Shown here in pieces: positions 51,295 to 59,797 of a stretch of DNA of 64,000 nt. The position numbers and the translations under genes are program-made. Numbering within the stretch: the first letter of the stretch is position 1; every line of letters starts with the position of its first letter. The notes under the pieces were generated by a model. That model saw only the letters and a list, made by a program, of their open reading frames with translations. It was not told the origin of the DNA and ran no database searches. Source of the stretch: JBBQLG01 sp038327655 (GTDB taxonomy: Bacteria > Bacteroidota > Bacteroidia > Cytophagales > Spirosomataceae); the NCBI GenBank assembly GCA_038327655.1, contig JBBQLG010000001.1, positions 62,001-126,000 on the forward strand. The letters are read 5' to 3'.

Positions 51295-52896
51295 TTACAA
51301 GTGGGCATACGATGGTACCGGACTCCTGTTCCGGTCAGGCGGACGCAGCGACAGCCGGGCCGCCAATTGCCCGATCAGACCAGCCGCCGATACCGCATCG
51401 ACCGCGCCCCCAAAGAGGTAAAAATCAGGCCGGATCAGCATCGCAGCGATCCCGTGCCGGGCAAAAAATGGGGCGAACTTGCCGTCGAGATCAGTCACGA
51501 CGCGGGCATCACCGGCCTCGCCCGACAGTGCAATGCCGGTGATCCCAACCTCATCTACCACCGTCCGGGTGGCCGAATCCAGGGCATCGAGCAGGGCCGT
51601 GTCGGCGGCAATCAGCACGAAGCCCCCCGTGCCGACGAGTTCATCAAAACGCCCCGTGCGCCCCTGCCGACCGGCCCGAACATGGGGCGAGAGCAGCCCC
51701 GCAGCCGGAGCCGACGGGTCAATCAGCCCGGCAGTCAGGCTCGGAAACGGGGGTGGTGGGGGTGCCTGCCCGTCCAGAAACATCCGGTCGCGTTCTGCCG
51801 CTTTAACCGGGTCGGGCTGGCAGATCAACCGTCCCAAAAACATCGACAGATCAATGATGTCCGATACGTGGGGGGCGCGTTCGGTCTGGTAGGTGTCGAG
51901 CAGGGCGGCATCGGCCCGGCCATCGAGGATCAGGCTCAGTTTCCAGGCCAGATTCACGTCATCGCGCAGGCCCGAACACATCCCCTGCCCCATAAACGGC
52001 GGCATGACATGGGCCGCATCACCCGCAATCAGCAGCCGCCCATCGCGCCAGCGGTCGGCCAGCAGCGACCGGAACGTGTAAACTTTATGGCGAACAATCG
52101 TGGCCTGCTCCGGCGACACCCAGGGGGCCAGCAGTTCCCAGGCGCGGGTCTCGGTTTCCATGTCAGCCACGGTTTCGCCCGGCAGCCGCATAAACTCCCA
52201 GCGTCGGAAATACCGCCCGTCCCGAATCCCGGCGGGGACGATGGTGGTAGGCCGGGCGGGGTTGCACCACTGCGCTGCGGGCGGAATGTCGAGCGTCACG
52301 CCGTCGTGGGGCAGGATGTCAATCACCAACCAATCGGCGGCAAAGCCCCGGTCTTCCTGCCCGCCCCCGATGGCCCGGCGCACTAAACTGTTGGCCCCGT
52401 CGCAGCCGATCAGATACTGCCCCCGCACGGTTCGGGAAGCCCCGGTAGCGCGTTCGGTTACTGTCAGTTCGGCGTAATCGTCGGTTTGCGAGACGCTTTT
52501 GGCTTCCCAGCCTAAGTTCAAATCAACCGTGGGCAGGGTGCGAACCTGCGTGTCGAACATGGCTTCCAGCGTCGGCTGATGCACGAAATTGACCTCCGTG
52601 CCGCCCGAAATGGACTCCGCCGACCAGTCGATGCCGAGCAGTTCCTGCCAGTCGGCACTGAACCAGCGGTAGGGCGGAGCGGGGTGCGAGACGGTCGCCA
52701 GTTCGTCGCCCATGCCGATGGCCGACAGCACCCGGTAAATTTCGTGGTCAATACAAACGGCGCGGGGCAGGTTGTAGCGTTCGGTCCACCGCTCAAACAC
52801 GGCCACGCTGCGCCCCTGCCGCCCCAGCAACACGGCCAGCACTTCGGCTACCGGCCCATAGCCGATCAAGATAACATCGTAACTATCTGGTTGCAT
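51295..52896 (-). CDS. FAD-dependent aromatic hydroxylase (MhpA-like) 2
   Basis: 533 residues from ATG at 52896. The dinucleotide motif reads GYGPVAEVLA, like MhpA's GYGPVG; LIGCDGANSLVRR and LLIAGDAAHVMPPFMGQGMCSGLRD (cores) are the DG and GD motifs. MhpA-type enzymes convert 3-(3-hydroxyphenyl)propionate to the catechol. The final C-terminal domain (about residues 390-520) is present. It is 31 bases before the TonB receptor gene. Confidence 0.9.
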   Translation of the reverse strand: MQPDSYDVILIGYGPVAEVLAVLLGRQGRSVAVFERWTERYNLPRAVCIDHEIYRVLSAIGMGDELATVSHPAPPYRWFSADWQELLGIDWSAESISGGTEVNFVHQPTLEAMFDTQVRTLPTVDLNLGWEAKSVSQTDDYAELTVTERATGASRTVRGQYLIGCDGANSLVRRAIGGGQEDRGFAADWLVIDILPHDGVTLDIPPAAQWCNPARPTTIVPAGIRDGRYFRRWEFMRLPGETVADMETETRAWELLAPWVSPEQATIVRHKVYTFRSLLADRWRDGRLLIAGDAAHVMPPFMGQGMCSGLRDDVNLAWKLSLILDGRADAALLDTYQTERAPHVSDIIDLSMFLGRLICQPDPVKAAERDRMFLDGQAPPPPPFPSLTAGLIDPSAPAAGLLSPHVRAGRQGRTGRFDELVGTGGFVLIAADTALLDALDSATRTVVDEVGITGIALSGEAGDARVVTDLDGKFAPFFARHGIAAMLIRPDFYLFGGAVDAVSAAGLIGQLAARLSLRPPDRNRSPVPSYAHL

Positions 52897-52942
52897 GGCG
52901 ATTGGCACAGGTTGTCGGGATGGGTTCGGAATAAATCAGCCG

Positions 52943-53839
52943 TCAGGCCATAGCCAGCAGAACAGGTTCGGCCACTTCGTTGACCACCGGGTTGCTCAGA
53001 ATTCCTACCCCCTCGATCTCGACTTCGCACACGTCGCCGGCCTGCATATACAGGGGTGGCTTGCGGGCTAAGCCCACGCCCGACGGGGTTCCCATCACCA
53101 GCATATCGCCGGGCAGCAGGGCGAAGGCCGCGCTCATCAACGAGACGGTCTCGGCCACCCCGAAAATCATGTCGGTCGTGTTGGCGTGTTGCAGCACCCG
53201 CCCGTTGAGCCGGGTCTCGATGGTCAGTCCGGCGGCTCCGGCGGGCAGTTCGTCGGCGGTGACGAAGGCGGGGCCGAAGCCGCCCGTACCATCGAAATTT
53301 TTGCCCACCGTCCACTGATGGCTTTTGAACTGGTAATCGCGCACCGAAGCATCGTTGAAAATCGAATACCCGGCCACGTGATCCAGTGCGTCTTCGAGCG
53401 AGATATGCCGCCCGGCCTTCCCGATGACCGCCACCAATTCGCCCTCATAATCGAACTGCTCCGAGACCACGGGCCGCATCAACGGTTGCCCGTGACCCAC
53501 CAGCGACGAGGCAAAGCGGGTGAAAATGACCGGGTACGGGGCTTTCTCGGCAAACCCGCTTTCGTTGGCGTGGTCGGTGTAGTTCAGGCCGAGACAGATG
53601 ATTTTGCCCGGATTGGTCAGGGGCGGCAAAAACGTGACCGCATCCGGGTCGAGCCGGGCCGCTGCCGGGGCATTTGCCATGGCCCGGCTGATTCGCGGAT
53701 ACAGGCCGGAACCGGCTTCCAGCAGAGCCTGTAACGTGGTGGGCAGGGACGGATCGGCCAGCGACAGGTCGATTAATTCGGAGCCGTGATAAACAGCCAG
53801 TACGGGCTTGTGCGCGGTGGCGACGGTGGCAAAACGCAT
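52943..53839 (-). CDS. Fumarylacetoacetate hydrolase (FAH) family enzyme
   Basis: 298 residues. Metal-binding residues appear in FDYEGELVAVIG (Glu-x-Glu) and later Asp in NDASVRDYQ; GKIICLGLNYTDHANESG and PSGVGLARKP are family blocks. Members hydrolyse acylpyruvates or hydrate 2-oxo-4-pentenoates after meta cleavage. It is the first gene of the downstream eight-gene operon, with a consensus promoter. Confidence 0.92.
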   Translation of the reverse strand: MRFATVATAHKPVLAVYHGSELIDLSLADPSLPTTLQALLEAGSGLYPRISRAMANAPAAARLDPDAVTFLPPLTNPGKIICLGLNYTDHANESGFAEKAPYPVIFTRFASSLVGHGQPLMRPVVSEQFDYEGELVAVIGKAGRHISLEDALDHVAGYSIFNDASVRDYQFKSHQWTVGKNFDGTGGFGPAFVTADELPAGAAGLTIETRLNGRVLQHANTTDMIFGVAETVSLMSAAFALLPGDMLVMGTPSGVGLARKPPLYMQAGDVCEVEIEGVGILSNPVVNEVAEPVLLAMA

Positions 53840-53875
53840 ACGAATTGACTGATTAAATGAAAATGATTAACCAGT

Positions 53876-53906
53876 CAAAGTTACCGATGCTGAAAGCACA
53901 AGCCAA
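53876..53906 (-). promoter_or_regulatory. Bacteroidota-type promoter for the catabolic operon
   Basis: On the minus strand TTGG (53906-53903), 19 bases, TAACTTTG (53883-53876), a full match to the TAnnTTTG -7 element at the correct spacing. It lies 37 bases before the FAH start. Confidence 0.7.
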
Positions 53907-53973
53907 TGGACGAAAGCCGGGGATATATGGACAAATCCGAACTGGCCGGACCGACGGGCCGCATGGCCGTTTT

Positions 53974-54912
53974 TTATTGCCGGTAGCCCAATTTTTTGAA
54001 CTCAGACGGCGACAGGTTCACATACTTTTTGAACAGCCGCCAGAAGTACGATACGTCGTCATAGTTCAGGGCGCGGGCTACTTCTGTAACGGTGTCCTCG
54101 CTGAACAGAAACCGGCGTTTGGCCTCCAGCACGATCCGGTCGCGGATGATCTGCCCCGCCGTGCGGCCCATCGTCCGTTTGACGAGTTTGTTGAGGTAAT
54201 CCGGGGTGATGTGCATCAGGTCGGCATAGTCGCTGACCTGCTTTTTGGTGATGAAATGCTGCTCGACGAGGGCCACAAACCGGGCCGGAAAAATGCTACT
54301 GGCCTGATCGTGCCGGGCGGCCTGAACCAAGCCGGCTTCGCGCTGCATTTCGAGCAGAATGATGTGCAGGTAATGACGCATCAGTTCGTTTTTTTCGGGG
54401 CTGACGTGCGTGAACTCCGTCTCGATGTTGGCAAACAGTCCCTGAATCCGCTCGAAAATGGGAGCAAGTTGTACCGCCACAAACGGCCCGCCGAGTAGCC
54501 CCTGCAACAGCGAAGCCTCGTGCTGATCGGGACCGGCCAGCAGAAAATCGGGCGAAAAATGCACGACAAACCCGTCTAATTGCCGCGAGAACATAGACCC
54601 GTGAACCAGCCCCAGCGGAATCAGGTACAGCATCCCCCGGTCGAGGGTGTAGGTGACGGTATCGACCGTGATTTCGGTAATCCCCGCCGAGAGCCACACC
54701 AACTGATGCAACTGGGCGTGGCGGTGCGGCACGTGTTTGTAATTGGCCTGCTGCCCCACCATCGGAATCCGGGCGAGGTTAAAAAACAGGTTCGCCCCGG
54801 CCAGTTCCTCCGCGCCATACAACCGGAAATTAGGAATTTCCAATTTTATGATCTCTGATCTGCCGATGTCCGGTTTTGTACGCTCCGATTTGCCGATCCG
54901 GGGGTTTTTCAT
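53974..54912 (-). CDS. AraC family regulator of the catabolic island
   Basis: 312 residues with a cupin sensor (HRHAQLHQLVWLSAG, LIPLGLVHGSMFS) and a C-terminal double HTH (SDYADLMHITPDYLNKLVKR; VTEVARALNYDDVSYFWRLFKK). It belongs to the type often placed beside aromatic catabolism genes. It lies one base after the CoA transferase B gene and directly upstream of the FAH promoter, which it likely activates. Confidence 0.9.
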   Translation of the reverse strand: MKNPRIGKSERTKPDIGRSEIIKLEIPNFRLYGAEELAGANLFFNLARIPMVGQQANYKHVPHRHAQLHQLVWLSAGITEITVDTVTYTLDRGMLYLIPLGLVHGSMFSRQLDGFVVHFSPDFLLAGPDQHEASLLQGLLGGPFVAVQLAPIFERIQGLFANIETEFTHVSPEKNELMRHYLHIILLEMQREAGLVQAARHDQASSIFPARFVALVEQHFITKKQVSDYADLMHITPDYLNKLVKRTMGRTAGQIIRDRIVLEAKRRFLFSEDTVTEVARALNYDDVSYFWRLFKKYVNLSPSEFKKLGYRQ

Positions 54913-54913
54913 G

Positions 54914-55570
54914 TCACAGATTCATTTCGGGAATCTCGCCGTCGGGAACGATCAATTTGCCCGCCGTAGCCGCCCGGATTTGGGCCACGCTCACGCCCGG
55001 CGCACGTTCGCGGAGTAAAAAACCGTCCGCTGTCACGTCAATCACGGCCAGTTCGGTCACGATTTTTTTCACGCAGCCAAGGCCCGTCAGGGGTAATGTA
55101 CAGTCGGACAGCAGCTTGCTGGACCCGTCTTTGGCCACGTGCTGCATCGCGACGATAATGTTACGGGCCGAGGCTACCAGGTCCATCGCTCCGCCCATGC
55201 CTTTGACCATTTTGCCGGGGATTTTCCAGTTCGCAATGTCGCCCCGTTCCGAGACTTCCATCGCGCCCAGAATGGTCAGATCAACGTGTTCGCCCCGGAT
55301 CATGGCAAACGAATCGGCGGAGTTGAACAGGCTGGAGCCGGGCAGGGTAGTCACGGTTTGTTTGCCGGCGTTGATCAGGTCGGGGTCCAGTTCGGCCTCA
55401 GTCGGAAACGGTCCCATGCCGAGCAGCCCGTTTTCGGATTGTAGTTCGACGTTAATGCCCGCCGGAATATAGTTGGCGACCAGCGTTGGAATGCCGATAC
55501 CGAGGTTGACGTAGGCGTTGTTGGGAACTTCCTGTGCGATGCGCCGGGCAATGCCGTGTTTGTCAAGCAT
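54914..55570 (-). CDS. 3-oxoacid CoA-transferase subunit B
   Basis: 218 residues. The catalytic glutamate is Glu46 in QSENGLLGMG, and VNLGIGIPTLVANYIP is the family N-terminus. With subunit A it moves CoA from succinyl-CoA to a 3-oxoacid such as 3-oxoadipate or acetoacetate. Confidence 0.93.
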   Translation of the reverse strand: MLDKHGIARRIAQEVPNNAYVNLGIGIPTLVANYIPAGINVELQSENGLLGMGPFPTEAELDPDLINAGKQTVTTLPGSSLFNSADSFAMIRGEHVDLTILGAMEVSERGDIANWKIPGKMVKGMGGAMDLVASARNIIVAMQHVAKDGSSKLLSDCTLPLTGLGCVKKIVTELAVIDVTADGFLLRERAPGVSVAQIRAATAGKLIVPDGEIPEMNL

Positions 55571-55590
55571 GATGGTGATTTGGTTCTCGT

Positions 55591-55655
55591 TCGTAGTTTG
55601 TCGTTCGTGGTTTGTCGTTGTGCTCAGATCACGACAAACTACAAACTACAAACTG
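55591..55655. repeat. Imperfect inverted repeat between CoA-transferase subunits
   Basis: GTTTGTCGT units at 55591-55618 face ACGACAAACTACAAACTAC at 55631-55649. The low-complexity TAGTTTG repeats look like a dispersed intergenic element; it separates subunits A and B, which are usually adjacent or overlapping. Confidence 0.6.
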
Positions 55656-56341
55656 ATTGTCCGTTGTTCGATCCGTTTTTCGTAGTGGTTGCCCTGAAAA
55701 ATGCGCTGCACGAAGATGCCCGGCGTATGAATCTCGTTGGGGTCGAGCGCACCGGCGGGCAGCAACTCCTCGACTTCGGCCACCGTGATTTTGCCCGCTG
55801 TCGCCATCATCGGGTTGAAGTTGCGGGCCGTTCCCCGATAAATCAGGTTGCCCGCCGTGTCGCCCCGCCAGGCTTTGACAAACGCAAAATCGGCGGTGAG
55901 GGCCGTTTCGAGCAGGTACATTTTGCCGTTGAATTCGCGGGTTTCCTTACCCTTGGCTACCTCGGTGCCATAGCCCGCCGGGGTGTAAAAGGCCGGAATC
56001 CCGGCCCCGCCCGCCCGGCACCGCTCAGCCAGCGTCCCCTGCGGAATGAGTTCTACGTCCAGTTCTCCGCTCAGTAGTTGCCGCTCGAACTCGGCGTTTT
56101 CGCCCACGTAGCTCGAAATCATTTTGCGGACCTGCCGGGTTCGCAGCAACAACCCGATCCCGAAGTCATCGACCCCGGCGTTGTTGCTGATGCAGGTCAG
56201 GTGTTTTACACCCAGCCGCCCGATTTCGGCAATGGCGTTTTCGGGGATGCCGCAGAGACCAAAGCCGCCGAGCATCAGCGTCATGCCGTCCGACAGACCC
56301 AACAGGGCTTCCCGGACACTGGCAACGGTTTTGTTAATCAT
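55646..56341 (-). CDS. 3-oxoacid CoA-transferase subunit A
   Basis: 231 residues from ATG at 56341. MLMLGGFGLCGIPENAIAEI holds the conserved GGFG glycine loop, and GVDDFGIGLLLRTRQVRKMISSY is diagnostic (core). Its start overlaps the alpha/beta hydrolase stop by 8 bases. Confidence 0.93.
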   Translation of the reverse strand: MINKTVASVREALLGLSDGMTLMLGGFGLCGIPENAIAEIGRLGVKHLTCISNNAGVDDFGIGLLLRTRQVRKMISSYVGENAEFERQLLSGELDVELIPQGTLAERCRAGGAGIPAFYTPAGYGTEVAKGKETREFNGKMYLLETALTADFAFVKAWRGDTAGNLIYRGTARNFNPMMATAGKITVAEVEELLPAGALDPNEIHTPGIFVQRIFQGNHYEKRIEQRTISL

Positions 56342-57137
56342 GGGGAGCAGAATAAGCAGAAAGCAGGGGTCGCAGGGCTTCGGCAAAGGCTTCGGAGTCC
56401 ACCAGAAACGCCAGGTGATGACCCGGCACGGTCACGACCGGACACCCAAGTCCGGCGGCAATGATCGGCACCGTGCGGGCGTAGGACGCATCGCCACTGC
56501 GTTCGCCCACCAGTAGCACGGTTGGCACGTTAGCCTGACGGATGCTATCGAGGTTCGGCACAAAGCGGGTGATGGGCCGGTATTCTTTTCCCAGAAAAAA
56601 CGGCACGTCCCGCCCCTGCCCCAGGCCGCCCGCTACCGGACCCGTAAATCCAACTAACGACGAGGCAAACAGCTTCATTGCGACAGGAACTCCCTCGGTC
56701 AGAAACGTAGTATGGACCTGCTCCATGAATGCCAACTGTGCATCGGCATCGGGCAGCAGCCCCACGGCGGGCGGCTCGTGGGCGAGCAGGGCAGCTACCC
56801 GGTCGGGCCGGTCAGCGGCTACTTGCAGGGCGATATTGGCCCCGCCACTGTTGCCGAAGATGATGGCCTTTTCGTGTCCGGCGGCAGTCAAAACAGCCAC
56901 CACATCGCGGGCCTGCTGGCTCATATCGAGATCAGCGGTGGTGTCGCCAGAACTGCGGGCGTTGCCGCGCCGGTCGTAGGTGATAACGGTGAATTGGTCG
57001 GCCAGCAAGGGGGCAATATGGGCGTAAACGGCTCCGGTGCCGCCCGCGCCCGGAATCAGCAGCAGGGCCGGGCCACTGCCCTGCACGTCGAACACGAGTT
57101 CGGCTCCTTCGCTTTGTACAGACTGGGTAACGGACAT
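56334..57137 (-). CDS. Alpha/beta hydrolase
   Basis: 267 residues. Oxyanion region LLIPGAGGTG, nucleophile elbow FGNSGGANIA (Ser97) and the catalytic His in VPGHHLAFL are visible. In meta-cleavage pathways such hydrolases split the ring-opened dienoate; a general esterase is also possible. It is the first gene of the four-gene unit that ends with the AraC gene and is divergent from a TetR regulator. Confidence 0.85.
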   Translation of the reverse strand: MSVTQSVQSEGAELVFDVQGSGPALLLIPGAGGTGAVYAHIAPLLADQFTVITYDRRGNARSSGDTTADLDMSQQARDVVAVLTAAGHEKAIIFGNSGGANIALQVAADRPDRVAALLAHEPPAVGLLPDADAQLAFMEQVHTTFLTEGVPVAMKLFASSLVGFTGPVAGGLGQGRDVPFFLGKEYRPITRFVPNLDSIRQANVPTVLLVGERSGDASYARTVPIIAAGLGCPVVTVPGHHLAFLVDSEAFAEALRPLLSAYSAPHD

Positions 57138-57194
57138 AGACAGACTATTTTTTAAGGAGACGGTTCGATTCTTTTACGCCGGTCAATACCGATG

Positions 57195-57232
57195 AACGCT
57201 ATTCAGCGTTAGGGTATCGAACGATAGATACC
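57195..57232. promoter_or_regulatory. Candidate TetR operator
   Basis: Two short perfect inverted repeats lie between the divergent genes: AACGCT-ATTC-AGCGTT at 57195-57210 and GGTATC-8-GATACC at 57213-57232. Autoregulation by the TetR protein at 57272 is the likely purpose. Confidence 0.5.
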
Positions 57233-57271
57233 GTACAAACGTACCATAAAATCCGGTTATCCGACTAAAAC

Positions 57272-57925
57272 ATGACTGAAAAAGTACCTCTTCGCGGTCA
57301 GGATACCCGCGCCGGTCTGCTGGAGGCTGCCACCCGCCTGTTCAGCGAGCGGGGCTTCGACGGCGTATCGACGCGGAAAATTGCCGGGGCGGTCGGGGCT
57401 ACACTGCCGTCTATTGCCCACCATTTTGGCTCCAAAGCCGGTCTGTATCAGGCCGTTTTGCAGGGGATAGCCGACGAGATGAGCGAGAAATTAGCGTCGG
57501 CGGCTGCGCAGGCAATGGCCGTGTTGGCCGATGCAGCCGCCGACCGCAACCAGCAACTCGACGCGCTGTTGCACCTGCTTACCAATCATGCCTGGGTAAT
57601 TCTCTACAGCCGCCCGGAGTGGGCGCGGCTGATGGGTCAGGAACAGGCGCAGCCGTCGGGGGCCTCGGCACCGGTTAATGCCGCACTGGAAATGCAGTTG
57701 CTCAACCCGATAATTCAGTTGGTGGCCCGGCTGCGCGGCCTGCCACCGGAGAGCGAAGCCGTTAAACTTCAAGCGTTTTTTCTGGTGGGCCGGGTGCTGA
57801 TTTTCCGCACGGTGCGGGCTTCGGCCTTAGATATGCTGGACTGGCCGAAATTTACACCCGACCGAATCAGGTCAATAATCGATTTGCTTGAGGTTGACGT
57901 TCGGTTGCTCTTTGAGCAGTCCTAA
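57272..57925 (+). CDS. TetR family regulator (CecR/DUF1956-like)
   Basis: 217 residues. N-terminal HTH at GVSTRKIAGAVGATLPSIAHHFGSKAGLY (core) and a CecR-type C-terminal ligand domain. It is divergent from the catabolic unit starting at 57137 and probably represses it until an aromatic or CoA-linked inducer appears. Confidence 0.9.
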   Translation: MTEKVPLRGQDTRAGLLEAATRLFSERGFDGVSTRKIAGAVGATLPSIAHHFGSKAGLYQAVLQGIADEMSEKLASAAAQAMAVLADAAADRNQQLDALLHLLTNHAWVILYSRPEWARLMGQEQAQPSGASAPVNAALEMQLLNPIIQLVARLRGLPPESEAVKLQAFFLVGRVLIFRTVRASALDMLDWPKFTPDRIRSIIDLLEVDVRLLFEQS

Positions 57926-58054
57926 ACTATGTGCTAACGGGCCAGCGAAGTCGCCAGTTGTGGCAGTACCGCTGCGGCTTTGGTTGCAGTTCCGTTGTTT
58001 ATTCGGATAGCAGTATATACATTCTACCCATTTGTTTCAACAAAGGATATTGGC

Positions 58055-58498
58055 CTAAGACGTTTCCTGGCCATTGGGATGTTCGCGCCGGTAGATCCAA
58101 TAGCCCAGCAGCACCAGCACCACAAACACGCCCGATGCCACTACATTCAGGTAAATTGGGACACCATGAAGATGAGGGGGTTCTTCGTGGCCGGGCAGAA
58201 ATTCTACGTGAGGGGGCAGGAAACCAAGATAAAAAAAGGAAGCCCTGTACATGACGGTAATCAACACGGCCACCCGGACTCCCAATTCGGGTTCTCTCGA
58301 CTGCCGCCACATCAGCCACAAACCAAGCAACGATGCCCCACAAAGCAGGTTTAGAAACAACAACCCGTGCAGGCGGGCGTGTCCCGGCCATTCGGGATTA
58401 AACAAGTGAGTAGCGTTCCAATCGACTACCACCGATATAACCGTACTGCTCACGATGATGAACGTGATAAAAATCCGTCCCCAGTTGCCTCTAAACAT
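58055..58498 (-). CDS. Four-helix membrane protein (DUF6640-like)
   Basis: 147 residues with four hydrophobic segments and conserved-looking DWNATHLFNPEWPGHARLHG near residue 30, a pattern I associate loosely with DUF6640. The function is unknown. It is 22 bases after the DoxX-like gene and probably cotranscribed. Confidence 0.6.
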   Translation of the reverse strand: MFRGNWGRIFITFIIVSSTVISVVVDWNATHLFNPEWPGHARLHGLLFLNLLCGASLLGLWLMWRQSREPELGVRVAVLITVMYRASFFYLGFLPPHVEFLPGHEEPPHLHGVPIYLNVVASGVFVVLVLLGYWIYRREHPNGQETS

Positions 58499-58520
58499 GA
58501 TTCACGAATTTAAATGTTGC

Positions 58521-58925
58521 TTACGTACTAATCGGTGTCTTCTGCCAACGGCCCCACAAAACGAACAGGATAGGTACCAGCAGGACCACGTTGATCGGTA
58601 TGTCGTTGCCCTCGCCACGAATCAGATGAAAGACAATGGCACTCACCATGAGCAGGCCGCAGCCCAGCGCAGCCACCACAACCAAGCCCGGCCTGATGCG
58701 GGTAAGCGCGGGCAACACCAGACCGAGACCGCCACACAGATCGAGAAAACCAGTCAGCCGCAGCAGATTGGGGTATTCGCCCGTCCAGGGCCAGATGCCG
58801 GTGAGCGTGGTGAGGGGTGTAATCAACTTAAAAATCCCACCCCCGATAAAGGTGAGGGCTAAAAAGGCCTGCACAATCCACAGGGCGATGTGCAGCGGTT
58901 TTGATCGGTTCGGCTGAGGTGCCAT
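58521..58925 (-). CDS. DoxX-like membrane protein
   Basis: 134 residues with four membrane helices. ALWIVQAFLALTFIGGGIFKL and LRLTGFLDLCGGLGLVLPAL are the DoxX signature. It may take part in quinone or thiol redox chemistry. It is divergent from the HxlR regulator at 59050. Confidence 0.85.
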   Translation of the reverse strand: MAPQPNRSKPLHIALWIVQAFLALTFIGGGIFKLITPLTTLTGIWPWTGEYPNLLRLTGFLDLCGGLGLVLPALTRIRPGLVVVAALGCGLLMVSAIVFHLIRGEGNDIPINVVLLVPILFVLWGRWQKTPIST

Positions 58926-58977
58926 TCGGTTTATGATTGGGAACTACTTGGTTTATTACACAAAGGTCAGCACTTTT

Positions 58978-58994
58978 GCTTACTGTAAGTAAGC
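58978..58994. promoter_or_regulatory. Candidate HxlR operator
   Basis: GCTTACTGTAAGTAAGC is a palindrome (arms GCTTAC/GTAAGC) midway between the divergent DoxX-like and HxlR genes. Confidence 0.45.
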
Positions 58995-59049
58995 AGTTAC
59001 CCGGAGGTAATCAACTATATAAACGCAATCGGACCGCCGAAGCAACACC

Positions 59050-59406
59050 ATGATTTTAAGCGAAAGCAAAACGAAGTATGTCGATTGCATCGAACAGATG
59101 CTGCCCATCCGGGATGCGCTGGAGGTAATCAGCGGTAAATGGAAAGTGCTGATTTTGACATCAATCATGCACGACAACCGGCGTTTTTCGGAAATCCAGC
59201 GGAGCATCCCTGAAATCAACCCCAAAGTGCTTTCCAACGAATTGAAAGACATGGAAGAGCATCAGTTGATTCAGCGAATCGTGCATGACGATCATCCGGT
59301 TTTAATTGAATACGTCGCTACGGATTATTCGCGTTCGCTGAAAAAAGTAATGCTTGAACTGCATAGCTGGGGCGTTAACCACCGCAAACAGGTACTCGGA
59401 AAATAA
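59050..59406 (+). CDS. HxlR family transcriptional regulator
   Basis: 118 residues. The Cys in YVDCIEQMLP precedes the winged helix (ALEVISGKWKVLILTSI, RFSEIQRSIPEINPKVLSNELKDME cores). Such regulators sense electrophiles or redox change through the N-terminal Cys. It probably controls the divergent DoxX-like gene. The broken HxlR gene at 1214 is a paralog. Confidence 0.9.
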   Translation: MILSESKTKYVDCIEQMLPIRDALEVISGKWKVLILTSIMHDNRRFSEIQRSIPEINPKVLSNELKDMEEHQLIQRIVHDDHPVLIEYVATDYSRSLKKVMLELHSWGVNHRKQVLGK

Positions 59407-59436
59407 GCCACTGAAAGCCTGCCCTGATTTTCTTTA

Positions 59437-59619
59437 TCAACACATTCGGCGCGTCAACACAGCGTTGTCAACTGCTTCCTGATACGAGTCGCCGATGGCG
59501 ATCCAGCCGATCTGTGGCGGTTTTTTCGCCTTTAGTTGATTACACCGCCCGCAGACCACCCCCGCACACTGTTTAAAAATGGGGTTTAGTGCCGCCTGAT
59601 TTATCTTGCAGACAACCAT
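59437..59619 (-). CDS. Small cysteine-motif protein, unknown (copy 2)
   Basis: 60-codon counterpart of the frame at 5270, starting MVVCKINQAALNP with the same C-x4-C-x2-C cluster and a different C-terminus (NAVLTRRMC). It lies in repeat A copy 2. Confidence 0.35.
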   Translation of the reverse strand: MVVCKINQAALNPIFKQCAGVVCGRCNQLKAKKPPQIGWIAIGDSYQEAVDNAVLTRRMC

Positions 59620-59797
59620 AACCGGCGGGCAAAACCCGGCCTCAGCGCACGATGACCATCGAGTGAACACCGTGCGTCACCGGAACCGAGTAGCCGGTCT
59701 TCACTAATTCGGTGCGCTTAGGGTCGAAATAATCCCCGGCGATGCGCCAGAAATCAATCGAGCCGCCGGGCTTGCTGCCCTCGTACCGATCAAAGGT
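59474..59797. repeat. Repeat A, copy 2
   Basis: Direct repeat of 5304-5627. It ends at 59797 exactly where the duplicated surface-antigen segment (repeat B) begins. Confidence 0.9.

Noticed and set aside
51301..52386. 361-codon plus-strand frame
   Set aside because: Antisense to the MhpA-like hydroxylase gene.
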